NCBI GenBank assembly: GCA_963702165.1
Contig: OY969722.1
Coordinates: forward strand, 1,178,001-1,242,000
Direction: 5' to 3'
Length of the DNA: 64,000 bases
DNA from: Terrimesophilobacter sp963702165
GTDB lineage: Bacteria; Actinomycetota; Actinomycetes; Actinomycetales; Microbacteriaceae
Position numbers and translations under genes: made by a program. Positions 1 to 11,588 of the stretch are shown one piece after another. The notes beneath the pieces are model-generated. The model searched no databases, was not told the DNA's origin, and saw only the letters and a program-made list of their open reading frames with translations. Position 1 is the first letter of the stretch. Each line of letters starts with the position of its first letter.

Positions 1-2857
<2,857 letters not shown>

Positions 2858-3346
2858 TGTTTGATTGCACGGCAGCAAGCTGCCGGCACATCTAGTGCAA
2901 CCTGTCCACCGGAATGGGCGAACAGGCTGCAAGTTTGAAACTGACAAGAACAAATCATTACTGACTTGCTTTGTTGTCTTATATCTTTTCCAAAGGAATC
3001 TCTTTGACTGACCTAAGTCAGCCAACGAGGTTTTTGGCATTTGACATTGTGCACGCTGTTGAGTTCTCAAGGATCGGACGCTCCTAGAATCTGACCTTCC
3101 GGTCTCGTTTCAGGGCAACTTCTCAAACCTACCACCCACAGGGCTTCTCGCCTAATCGAGCGGCTTCCCAGATCTTTCGATCCGATCCGCTGCGGGAGGC
3201 TGTTCTCCTGGAGTGGGTTTTCCATCGTAGCCTGCCGATCACTTTGCATCAAGTGCTTCAGTGTGCCGTTAGGCTGATGGTTTCGGTCCCGCTTGAGGCC
3301 GGAGAGCGCTTCGGCTCTTCCGCACCTTTGGGGTGACAAGTAAGAT
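2858..3346 (-). promoter_or_regulatory. rRNA operon leader with antitermination box
   Basis: This transcribed leader lies between the promoter and 16S. On the minus strand, 3051-3070 reads TTGAGAACTCAACAGCGTGC. It is the actinobacterial boxA-region consensus and pairs in kind with the similar element in the 16S-23S spacer, so both rRNA genes are likely covered by antitermination. A second NusB/boxA-like stretch, TTTGTTCTTG, lies at about 2944-2954. The stretch contains no supported coding sequence. Confidence 0.7.
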
Positions 3347-3376
3347 ACATTACGGGGCTTTTGGCGCTTCGTGCAA
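3347..3376 (-). promoter_or_regulatory. Putative rRNA operon promoter
   Basis: On the minus strand a -35 box TTGCAC (3371-3376) is followed after 18 bp by TAATGT (3347-3352). This is the best sigma-70-type match upstream of 16S and lies about 490 bp before it, just downstream of the GC-rich island. Additional promoters nearer 16S are possible but I could not support one. Confidence 0.5.
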
Positions 3377-3479
3377 ATCACCGCGGCATCCCGGGCGTGT
3401 CGGCCCGGCTCAGGTTTTCGGCCCCGTTTGGAAACTGGCTGGTGGGGCCGCGTTTACCTTCGCGGAGGGCCGATTTCGG

Positions 3480-4062
3480 CGCGATTCGCGGCGAATGCGC
3501 GTCGCGCGGGTCGTTGTGTTCTCGCGCGGGTGCTGCAACACCGGCGCGAACACAAAACACCCGCGCGAGCGGGAGCTGCCGCGTCGGGTCGGGAGCGGCC
3601 GCGCGGGTGGCCGGCCCTACCTGGTGCTCATCCAACTGCCGCGATTTGGCGCGCGCGGGTCGAACACTCACGCGCGGGTCGCAAATCGACCCGCGCGTGG
3701 AAGGAACACCCGCGCATGCAGAGACTGCGTAGACGGGCCGCCCGGGCGGGCGGATGCTGATAGCCGGCCGCGAGACAGCGCCAAGCGAGATGCGCTCGCG
3801 CGGGTGTTGTGTTCTCGCGCGGGTGCTGCAACACCCGCGCAAACACAAAACACCCGCGCGAGCGGGAGCTGCCGCGCGGGTCGGGAGCTGCCGCGCGGGC
3901 GGGAGCTGCCGCGCGGGTCGGGAGCTGCCGCGTGGCGGGAGCCTCGCGGGCGGGAGCTCGATGGCTCGCCGGCCGCGATTTGGCGCGCGCGGGTCGAACA
4001 CTCACGCGCGGGTCGAATTAGACCCGCGCGTGGAAGGAACACCCGCGCATGCGGAGCGGCGC
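3480..4062. repeat. GC-rich nested-hairpin repeat island between tyrS and rrn
   Basis: Two related copies of a unit of about 210-245 bp lie at about 3513-3722 and 3809-4054. Each starts with a hairpin region built on CTCGCGCGGGTG...CACCCGCGCGAG. It continues with a tandem word near GGGAGCTGCCGCGCGGGTC (about two degenerate copies in unit 1, about four in unit 2). It ends with a long hairpin followed by GTGGAAGGAACACCCGCGC. The final hairpin has arms ACGCGCGGGTCG/CGACCCGCGCGT around CAAAT in copy 1 (3671-3699). In copy 2 (4003-4030) the arms are ACGCGCGGGTC/GACCCGCGCGT around GAATTA. Long open frames run through it in all phases but encode only Arg/Ala/Pro-rich sequence, which is expected of such DNA. 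I regard it as non-coding structured repeat DNA of unknown role. Confidence 0.85.
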
Positions 4063-4077
4063 GGACGCCGGCCCAGG

Positions 4078-5387
4078 TCAGCTGACGCGCACGCCCGCGA
4101 GGGTCTTCTTGCCGCGACGCAGCACAGCGATTCCGCCGGCGAGCACCCGGTCGCCGATCGGCGCGTCCTCGGTCACCTTCTGGTTGTTCACGTAGACGCC
4201 GCCCTGCTCGATCGCACGCCGCGACTCCCCCAGGCTCGCGGTGAGCCCGGTGTCGACGAGCAGCTGCGCGACAGTGGCATCCGGGCCGCCGTGTGCAGAC
4301 GGCAGCTCCTCGATGCGCGGCGGCGAGGGTGGCCGCGTCCAGCGAGTCGAGTTCACCGCGACCGAATAGCGCTTCGGATGCCGCGATGGCAGCATCCGTC
4401 GCATCCGACCCGTGCACCATGGTCGTCACCTCGACAGCCAACCGCTTCTGCGCCGCACGCTTGAACGGCTCAGCCTCCACGGCGCGCTCGAGCTCCTCGA
4501 TCTCGGCCCGGCTGAGGAAGGTGAACACCTTCAGCCGCGAGATGACATCGGCGTCGTCGGTGTTGAGCCAGAACTGGTAGAAGCGGTACGGGCTGCACAT
4601 CTCGGCGTCCAGCCAGATGGCGTTGCCCTCGCTCTTGCCGAACTTGCGTGCCGTCGCTGTTGGTGATCAGCGGCGTGCCGATCGCGTGCGCGGCGACGCC
4701 CTCGGCCTTCCGGATGAGGTCGGTGCCGCTGGTCAGGTTGCCCCACTGGTCGCTGCCGCCGGTCTGCAGCACGCAGCCGTAGTTGCGGTACAGCTCGAGG
4801 AAGTCCATGCCCTGCAGCACCTGGTAGCTGAACTCGGTGTAGCTGATGCCCTCGCTCGAGTTCAGCCGGGCGCTCACCGCATCCTTCTTCAGCATGGTGC
4901 CGACTCGGAAGTGCTTGCCGACCTCACGCAGGAAGTCGATCGCCGACATCGGCGCCGTCCAGTCGAGGTTGTTCACGATGCGCGCGGCGTTCTCGCCGTC
5001 GAAGCTGAGGTAGCGCGAGATCTGTCCGCGCAGGTTCTGCACCCACTCGGCGACGGTGTCCTTGGTGTTGAGGGTGCGCTCGGCGGTGGGCCGGGGGTCG
5101 CCGATGAGCCCGGTGGATCCGCCGACCAGACCGAGCGGCTTGTGCCCGGCCAGCTGCAGCCGGCGCAGCAGCAGGATCTGCACGAGGTTGCCGAGGTGCA
5201 GGCTCGGCGCCGTCGGGTCGAAGCCGCAGTAGTAGGTGATCGGCTCCCCCGCGAGCAGGGTCTTCAGTTCGCCGGCGTCGGTCGAGACGTGCACGAGTCC
5301 GCGCCAGAGCAGCTCCTCCCAGATGTCGGGGAAGCTGTCATCGTTGCGCTGTGAATCGAGGACTTCGGATGCTGCGATGTCGGACAC
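4078..5387 (-). CDS. tyrS: Tyrosyl-tRNA synthetase, two apparent frameshifts
   Basis: This enzyme charges tRNA-Tyr with tyrosine in the cytoplasm. The Rossmann fold shows YYCGFDPTAPSLHLGN (HIGH-type motif) and the KFGKSEGNA (KMSKS-type) loop. The C-terminal S4-like RNA-binding part reads GLTASLGESRRAIEQGGVYVNN. Reading must shift frame twice: an extra C near 4647, inside the KFGKS motif, and one extra base near 4318. Removing both gives 435 aa, the normal family length. The start is taken as GTG 5385-5387, because homologs begin near SDIAASEVLD and the box TAGCGT stands 7 nt before it, suggesting a leaderless mRNA. Both shifts are probably sequence errors, since TyrRS is essential unless a second copy exists. 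Confidence 0.9.
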
Positions 5388-5430
5388 GGCAATAACGCTA
5401 GCAGCGAATCGATAATCAATATTGAATGGT

Positions 5431-5459
5431 TGATCTGCTCGAATCATGCTTGTAGGGTT
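5431..5459 (+). promoter_or_regulatory. Promoter of the SatD-like gene
   Basis: The plus strand has TTGATC, a 17-bp gap and TAGGGT, ending 41 bp before the ATG at 5501. Just upstream an AT-rich near-palindrome, ATCAATATTGAAT (around 5416-5428), could be an operator for the encoded HTH protein. It also overlaps the upstream flank of the divergent tyrS promoter. Confidence 0.5.
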
Positions 5460-5500
5460 GAGTTCACCGAATCAAGTCGCCGAGTTTGATGGAGGAGCGG

Positions 5501-6103
5501 ATGTTCGTCATCACCGCGGATCAGGTCGACAGCCGCAGCACCCGCGATCTGGTGGGTGAGGTCGTCGCTGACCTCAACAAGCGCCTGAAGAAACGGCTCA
5601 CGCTGGCTGCCGATCGAACCGCCGGCGATGAGCTGCAGCTGCTGGTCGACTCCGCCGAGACCGCGCTCGACGTCGTGCTGCAGCTGACCCGAAGCGGCCG
5701 CTGGAGCGTCGGCTGCGGAGTCGGTGCCGTCGCCGAGCCACTCCCCCGCAACATCCGCGAGGCCACCGGCGAAGCTTTCGTCACCGCGCGCGCCGCGGTC
5801 GATCGCGCCAAGCGGCGGCAGACCCGGTTCGCGCTCGAGGGCACACATGACAGCGCACCGGATGCCGAGGCACTCATCGACCTGCTGCTCGTGCTCCGCT
5901 CCCGCCGCAGCGACGAGGGCTGGGAGATCGTGGACCTCGTCGCATCCGGAATGACCCAGGCGGCCGCAGCGAAGCGGCTCGGCATCACCCCGCAGGCCGC
6001 GAGCAAGCGCGCGCTGGCGGCGGAACTGCGGGCAGAGCAGGCCGCCATCCCCGCACTCACGCGCATGCTCGACAATCTGGGCCGTGCCGCGAGCAATCCC
6101 TGA
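5501..6103 (+). CDS. SatD-like helix-turn-helix protein
   Basis: This 200-aa soluble protein opens with MFVITADQVDSR, the start typical of SatD-family proteins. It ends with a helix-turn-helix segment (about residues 145-175, MTQAAAAKRLGITPQAASKR). The middle resembles the nucleotide-cyclase-like fold described for this family, but I cannot confirm that from sequence alone. ATG 5501 is preferred over the upstream TTG 5486 and ATG 5489 because GGAGGAGC precedes it. It is followed after 46 bp by a membrane protein gene on the same strand, which is likely co-transcribed. DNA binding is inferred; target and ligand are unknown. Confidence 0.6.
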   Translation: MFVITADQVDSRSTRDLVGEVVADLNKRLKKRLTLAADRTAGDELQLLVDSAETALDVVLQLTRSGRWSVGCGVGAVAEPLPRNIREATGEAFVTARAAVDRAKRRQTRFALEGTHDSAPDAEALIDLLLVLRSRRSDEGWEIVDLVASGMTQAAAAKRLGITPQAASKRALAAELRAEQAAIPALTRMLDNLGRAASNP

Positions 6104-6149
6104 CCGCCGGATGGCCCGGGTTAGGCTCTGACACCGGGAGGGACCACGC

Positions 6150-6725
6150 ATGGAAGTGCTGAACTACCTGCTCTGGATCACCGTCACGCTGCTGCTGATC
6201 GCCGCCATCGTGTTGGCGGTGTTCGCAAGCCGGACGGACAAGGACTGGCTGGCGGTCCCGTGCGTCGGCTTCGTCGCGGTGTTGATCCTCTGGGCGCTCT
6301 TCGGCGGGATGAGCACCGCCCCGAGCGGATTCATAGTGTCGAGCGCGATCGGCCTGCTGGCGCTCGCCGTCATCGCGGGCTCGCCGATCGTCGCACTCGT
6401 GCTGCGGCTCGCGACCCGCGGCAGCGAGCACCTTGGCGATCACGGCGGGATCCTCGTCGGCCCCAAGGATGACGAGGACGATCAGCCGCGCGAACGCGAG
6501 ATCCTGCGCGGCGGCATGACGATCGGCTTTCTTGAGCGGTTCGCGATCGTCGGCTCCACGTTCGCCGGACAGTTCGCCGCGGTCGCGGTGGTCGTGGCGA
6601 TCAAGGGGCTCGGCCGATTCTCCGAGCTCGAGAACGCGGAAGCCCGCGAGCGCTTCATCATCGGCACGCTCGCGAGCTTCATCTGGGCCGGCGCCTGCGC
6701 CGTGCCCATCGTGCTGGCGTTCTGA
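6150..6725 (+). CDS. Membrane protein of unknown function, five hydrophobic segments
   Basis: This 191-aa protein has hydrophobic stretches at about residues 5-25, 35-52, 62-88, 132-150 and 172-190. A charged loop in the middle (about 88-118) reads GGILVGPKDDEDDQPRERE. A good ribosome site (GGGAGGGA) precedes ATG 6150. A conserved-looking stretch GFLERFAIVGSTFAGQFAA begins the second membrane half. It stands directly downstream of the SatD-like gene on the same strand, and SatD genes are often paired with a small membrane protein, so the two may work together. I do not recognise the family and assign no function. Confidence 0.65.
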   Translation: MEVLNYLLWITVTLLLIAAIVLAVFASRTDKDWLAVPCVGFVAVLILWALFGGMSTAPSGFIVSSAIGLLALAVIAGSPIVALVLRLATRGSEHLGDHGGILVGPKDDEDDQPREREILRGGMTIGFLERFAIVGSTFAGQFAAVAVVVAIKGLGRFSELENAEARERFIIGTLASFIWAGACAVPIVLAF

Positions 6726-6734
6726 CTCGGACGG

Positions 6735-7080
6735 CTAGGCGCGGCTGTCGTAGACGCCGACCAGGTTGCCCTCTGAGTCCCTGAAGTACCCGTAGCGTGC
6801 GGTCTCCCCCAGCGGCATCACCTGGCCGACCTGCTCACCACCATTGGCGATCACCGCGGCCATGGTCTCGTCCAGATCGTCGACCGTGATCACGATGGTC
6901 GGATGCGGGACGGTGCTGCGCTTGTGGATGTCACCACCCATGCCGTCTTCGCCGCCGGGCTTGATCATGACGGTGTCCTCGTCCCAGTCTTCGAACTGGA
7001 AGTCGAAGACGCCCCCATAGAAACGCTTTCGCGCGCGCGACGTCGTCAGCTGGGATCTCGAAGTGCTCAACCTTTGCCAT
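6735..7080 (-). CDS. VOC (glyoxalase/bleomycin-resistance) family protein, frameshifted
   Basis: A small vicinal-oxygen-chelate fold protein, 114 aa once one extra base is removed. The start reads MAKVEHFEIPADDVARAK. The second part holds FDFQFEDWD, GMGGDIHKR and the C-terminal YGYFRDSEGNLVGVYD, the typical VOC end with its conserved Glu and Tyr. The frame breaks at a run of three T on the minus strand (7021-7023), where TTC TAT GGG is expected. One surplus T is the simplest explanation. Substrate cannot be predicted, since VOC proteins range from isomerases to antibiotic-binding proteins. It converges on the membrane protein gene at 6725. Confidence 0.75.
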
Positions 7081-7142
7081 GGCATGAGCATCGCTGGTGT
7101 CCTGCGCCAGCGTCAAGATATCTGCGGTGTTTCGCGGCCAGG

Positions 7143-7736
7143 TCAGCGCTTCTTCGGAACGTGCCGCTTGTACGGCGACACCGTCGGGTCGCCAGGGATC
7201 CAGAACCGCCACGGGAAGTCATCCGTGCCCCCGTGCCCTGACACCCCAGTGCGCGGCCCGGTCGCGAACTCGGTCGCCGGCTTGCCGGTCAGCTGCAGCC
7301 GGACCGCGCCATCCTCAAGGTCGGTGCCGCCGTCGTCGAGGGTGATACCGAGCGCGACGGTGAGGCGCGCGGGGCCGCGGGCGAGGTCGGCGTCGCCCTT
7401 GGTGGTGTGGCGGCGCTCACGTGCCAGATCGATGCCCTCGATGACTTCGCCCGCCCGCAGCAGGCATCCGGATGCTTCCCCTTCCGGTGAGCAGACCACG
7501 TTGGCGCATGTATGCATGCCGTAGGTGAAATACGTGTACAGGTGCCCGGGTGCCCCGAACATCACCTGGTTGCGGTTGCTCTTGCCGCGGAACGCGTGTG
7601 AGCCGGGGTCGATCGCGCCGAGGTAGGCCTCGACCTCGGTGATGCGCAGGCTGACGCCGTCCTTGCTGATCACCGAGCCGAGCAGGTACGGCGCGACCTC
7701 AAGCGCTGGGCGCGTCAGGAGGTCGCGGTCGAACAT
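7143..7736 (-). CDS. DNA-3-methyladenine glycosylase (AAG/Mpg family)
   Basis: This base-excision repair enzyme removes alkylated purines such as 3-methyladenine and hypoxanthine. The 197-aa protein shows the family's active-site region ITEVEAYLG (catalytic Glu, about residues 33-41) and the DNA-intercalating segment MFGAPGHLYTYFTYGMH with its Tyr residues. The C-terminal part contains ARGPARLTVALGI and ends normally. ATG 7736 is preceded after 7 nt by TACTGT and has no Shine-Dalgarno site, which fits leaderless transcription. It stands alone between the VOC gene and argH. Confidence 0.92.
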   Translation of the reverse strand: MFDRDLLTRPALEVAPYLLGSVISKDGVSLRITEVEAYLGAIDPGSHAFRGKSNRNQVMFGAPGHLYTYFTYGMHTCANVVCSPEGEASGCLLRAGEVIEGIDLARERRHTTKGDADLARGPARLTVALGITLDDGGTDLEDGAVRLQLTGKPATEFATGPRTGVSGHGGTDDFPWRFWIPGDPTVSPYKRHVPKKR

Positions 7737-7777
7737 GTCACAGACAGTATCGGGTGGCGTGCCTCACACGCACTGAA

Positions 7778-7882
7778 CCCTGTTGTGCAGGACTTTCTGG
7801 CATCTGGTGGCCGCTTCAAGCCGAAGTGGGGCCGTTGTTCCGGACATCTCCTGCACAACAGGGGATGTCCTGCATAACGGGG
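7778..7882. repeat. Dispersed palindromic element GTTGTGCAGGA, copy 1
   Basis: The left end is CCCTGTTGTGCAGGAC (7778-7793). Two inverted ends lie on the right: TCCTGCACAACAGG (7849-7862) and TCCTGCATAACGGGG (7868-7882). The inner part keeps a GGCATC word and GGGGCCGTT seen in other copies. It lies between the start of the glycosylase gene and the argH stop codon, four bases from the latter, so it may also serve as the 3' stem-loop of the argGH transcript. Three further copies lie at 51.2-53.2 kb. Confidence 0.85.
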
Positions 7883-7885
7883 CCG

Positions 7886-9295
7886 TCAGGCGAGGGCCCG
7901 GACGCGTGCGGTGAGTGCGGCCAGCTGGTCGGCGACGCGCGCTGGAGCCGTCCCGCCGACGCCGTCCCGGCTGGCGATCGAGCCGCCGACCGACAGCACG
8001 CTGCGCACCTCCGGGGCCAGGTGCGCCGAGATCGAGGCGAGCTGTTCGTCGCTCGGCTCGTGCAGTTCGAGGCCGTGCTGCTCGCAGAACCTGACGAGCG
8101 CGCCGCTGATCTCGTGCGCATCCCGGAACGGGACGCCGCGCTTCACCAGCCACTCCGCCACATCCGTCGCCAGCGAGAATCCCTGCGGCGCGAGCTCGGC
8201 CATCCGGTCGGTGTTGAACCGCATGGTCGCGACCATGCCGGTGAACGCAGGCAGCAGCACTTCGAGGGTCTGCACCGAGTCGAATACCGGCTCCTTGTCC
8301 TCCTGCAGGTCACGGTTGTACGCGAGCGGCAGCCCCTTCAGGGTCGCAAGCAGCCCGGTCAGGTTGCCGATCAGTCGGCCGGCCTTGCCGCGCGCCAGCT
8401 CGGCGATGTCCGGGTTCTTCTTCTGCGGCATGATCGACGAGCCGGTCGAGTAACCGTCATCGAGGGTGACGAAGCCGAACTCGCGCGTATTCCACAGGAT
8501 GATCTCCTCGGCGAAACGCGACAGGTCGATGCCGAGCTGCGCGCACACGAACGCGAACTCGGCCACCACGTCACGCGCCGCGGTGGCGTCGATCGAGTTC
8601 TCACTCGGCCCGCTGAGCCCGAGCTCGCTGGCCACCAGCGCCGGGTCGAGTCCGAGCGAACTGCCGGCGAGCGCCCCAGATCCGTACGGCGACACGGATG
8701 CCCGCACCGACCAGTCACGCAGTCGCTCCAGGTTGCGCACGAGCGGCCACGCGTGGGCGAGCAGATGATGCGCGAGCAGCACCGGCTGCGCGTGCTGCAG
8801 GTGCGTGCGACCCGGCATGACGGCATCCGGATGCGCATCGGCCTGAGCGGCGAGCGCGTCGACCAGCTGGATCACCTGGTGCCGGATCACACTCGCGTGA
8901 TCGAGCAGGTACAGCCGCACAAGCGTCGCGATCTGGTCGTTGCGGCTGCGCCCGGCGCGCAGCTTGCCGCCGAGCTCGGTGCCGGCGAGCGTGATCAGCT
9001 CACGCTCGAGCGCCCCGTGCACGTCCTCGTCGGATGGCTGCGGCAGCACCGTGCCGTTCTCGACCCCGGCCTGCAGCTTCGCGAGCGCATCGAGCATCCG
9101 CTCGAGCTCATCCGCGCTCAGGTAGCCGGCTGCGGCGAGCGCCTTGGCGTGCGCGCGCGAACCGGCGATGTCGTACTCGGCGAGCTGCCAGTCGAATTGC
9201 GTCGACCGGCTCAGCGCCGCGAGCTCGGGCGACGGCCCGGACTCGAACCGACCTCCCCAGAGGGCGCCCTCGTTGGTGCCGCCGGTCTCCGCCAT
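7886..9295 (-). CDS. argH: Argininosuccinate lyase
   Basis: The last enzyme of arginine synthesis splits argininosuccinate into arginine and fumarate. The 469-aa protein belongs to the fumarase/aspartase superfamily. It shows GRSRNDQIAT (about residue 110), TPYGSGALAG-like SPYGSGALAG and the signature loop GSSIMPQKKNPD with its catalytic Ser (about 280). ATG 9295 follows argG by 2 bp, so the two genes form one transcript. The start is fixed by MAETGGTNEGALWGGRF, the usual N terminus. The frame runs on upstream into argG but that part is only shadow. The element at 7778-7882 directly follows the stop. Confidence 0.97.
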   Translation of the reverse strand: MAETGGTNEGALWGGRFESGPSPELAALSRSTQFDWQLAEYDIAGSRAHAKALAAAGYLSADELERMLDALAKLQAGVENGTVLPQPSDEDVHGALERELITLAGTELGGKLRAGRSRNDQIATLVRLYLLDHASVIRHQVIQLVDALAAQADAHPDAVMPGRTHLQHAQPVLLAHHLLAHAWPLVRNLERLRDWSVRASVSPYGSGALAGSSLGLDPALVASELGLSGPSENSIDATAARDVVAEFAFVCAQLGIDLSRFAEEIILWNTREFGFVTLDDGYSTGSSIMPQKKNPDIAELARGKAGRLIGNLTGLLATLKGLPLAYNRDLQEDKEPVFDSVQTLEVLLPAFTGMVATMRFNTDRMAELAPQGFSLATDVAEWLVKRGVPFRDAHEISGALVRFCEQHGLELHEPSDEQLASISAHLAPEVRSVLSVGGSIASRDGVGGTAPARVADQLAALTARVRALA

Positions 9296-9297
9296 CG

Positions 9298-10500
<1,203 letters not shown>

Positions 10501-10570
10501 GGTTCTCCTTCAGTATTTCGCGTTCAAGTCTACGGGCCGTCACCTTGGCGCTCCGGCCGCTCCCCCTCGC

Positions 10571-10630
10571 TGCGAAACTGCAGAAAGGAGCGGTTAGGAG
10601 GTCCATACCGCAGGTTGCTGCAGTCTCGCG
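10571..10630. repeat. Hairpin repeat TGCAGTCTCG, copy A
   Basis: The arms TGCGAAACTGCAG (10571-10583) and CTGCAGTCTCGCG (10618-10630) pair at 11 of 13 positions around a 34-nt middle that contains CCGCAGGTTG. Right after it comes GGGTCTCGACAGGCTCGAG. A second copy with the same order of words lies at 31484-31540. It occupies the gap between argF and argG, where it might stop or stabilise the argCJBDF transcript. The 70 bases to its left hold only the argG promoter region. Confidence 0.75.
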
Positions 10631-10664
10631 AGGGGTCTCGACAGGCTCGAGCACCGAGAATGGG

Positions 10665-11588
10665 TCAGGCTCGGGCGAGCAGCCACACCAGCAACGCCTT
10701 CTGGGCGTGCAGCCGGTTCTCCGCCTCATCCCAGATCAGGCTTCGCGGCCCGTCCAGGACGTCGGCACTGACCTCGAACCCACGGTCGGCGGGCAGGCAG
10801 TGCAGGAAGTTCGCGTCGGGCTTTGCGAGCGACATCAGCTCGGCGGTCACCTGGTAGCGGCTGAGCTGCTCCAGGCGTGCTGCCGTCTCGGCCTCGCGCC
10901 CCATCGACACCCAGGTGTCGGTCACGACGACATCGGCGCCCGCCACAGCCTGCTGCGGGTCGGTGAACACCGCGACCGAACCGCCGGTGCGCTCCGCGGC
11001 CCGCTCGGCGTCGGCGATGACGGATGGCGTCGGCGCGTAGTCGGCCGGGGCCGCGATGCGCACGTGCATCCCGGCGGTGGCGCCGGCGAGCAGGTAGGAC
11101 TGCGCCATGTTGCACGAGCCGTCACCGACGAAGGTCACCGTCTGCCCGGCGAGCTCGCCGCGGTGCTCCCGGATGGTGAGCAGGTCGGCGAGGAGCTGGC
11201 ACGGGTGGAAGTCATCGGACAGCCCGTTCACCACGGGCACGCGCGTGCCGCCCGCCATCTCCTCGAGCCCGGCCTGGGCGAACGTGCGCCAGACGATCGC
11301 GGCGACCTGCCGCTCCAGCACCCGCGCGGTGTCGGCCGGGGTCTCCTTGCCGCCGAGCTGACTGTTCGCAGTCGTGATGATCAGCGGGTTGCCGCCAAGC
11401 TCTGCGATACCGACGGCGAAGCTGACGCGCGTGCGCGTCGACGACTTGTCGAACACGACCGCGACGGTGCGCGGCCCCTCGAGCGGGCGCTCGGCGAAGC
11501 GGTCCTGCTTCAGCCGGCCGGCGAGCTCGAGAATCTCCAACTGCTCAGCCTGGCTGAGGTCGTCGTCGCGCAGGAAGTGCCGGGTCAC
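10665..11588 (-). CDS. argF: Ornithine carbamoyltransferase
   Basis: This enzyme makes citrulline from ornithine and carbamoyl phosphate. The 307-aa protein shows the carbamoyl-phosphate motif SSTRTRVSF (about residues 49-57), DDFHPCQLLADL (about 125) and HCLPA (about 263), which carries the ornithine-binding Cys. GTG 11588 overlaps the argD stop by the GTGA arrangement, so translation is probably coupled. Length is normal for the family. It closes the argCJBDF cluster. Confidence 0.97.
   Translation of the reverse strand: MTRHFLRDDDLSQAEQLEILELAGRLKQDRFAERPLEGPRTVAVVFDKSSTRTRVSFAVGIAELGGNPLIITTANSQLGGKETPADTARVLERQVAAIVWRTFAQAGLEEMAGGTRVPVVNGLSDDFHPCQLLADLLTIREHRGELAGQTVTFVGDGSCNMAQSYLLAGATAGMHVRIAAPADYAPTPSVIADAERAAERTGGSVAVFTDPQQAVAGADVVVTDTWVSMGREAETAARLEQLSRYQVTAELMSLAKPDANFLHCLPADRGFEVSADVLDGPRSLIWDEAENRLHAQKALLVWLLARA

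Noticed and set aside
3480..4062. CRISPR array in the GC-rich island
   Set aside because: Repeats are neither evenly spaced nor separated by unique spacers, and no cas gene is present.
3333..4085. Long Arg/Ala/Pro-rich frames in all phases over the 3.5-4.1 kb island
   Set aside because: GC-rich repeats lack stop codons by composition. No frame has a ribosome site, bias of the third codon position or a recognisable domain.
4078..5387. tyrS as a pseudogene
   Set aside because: Both shifts are single bases in otherwise fully conserved sequence, similar breaks occur in other core genes nearby, and the gene is normally essential. Errors in the sequence explain this better.
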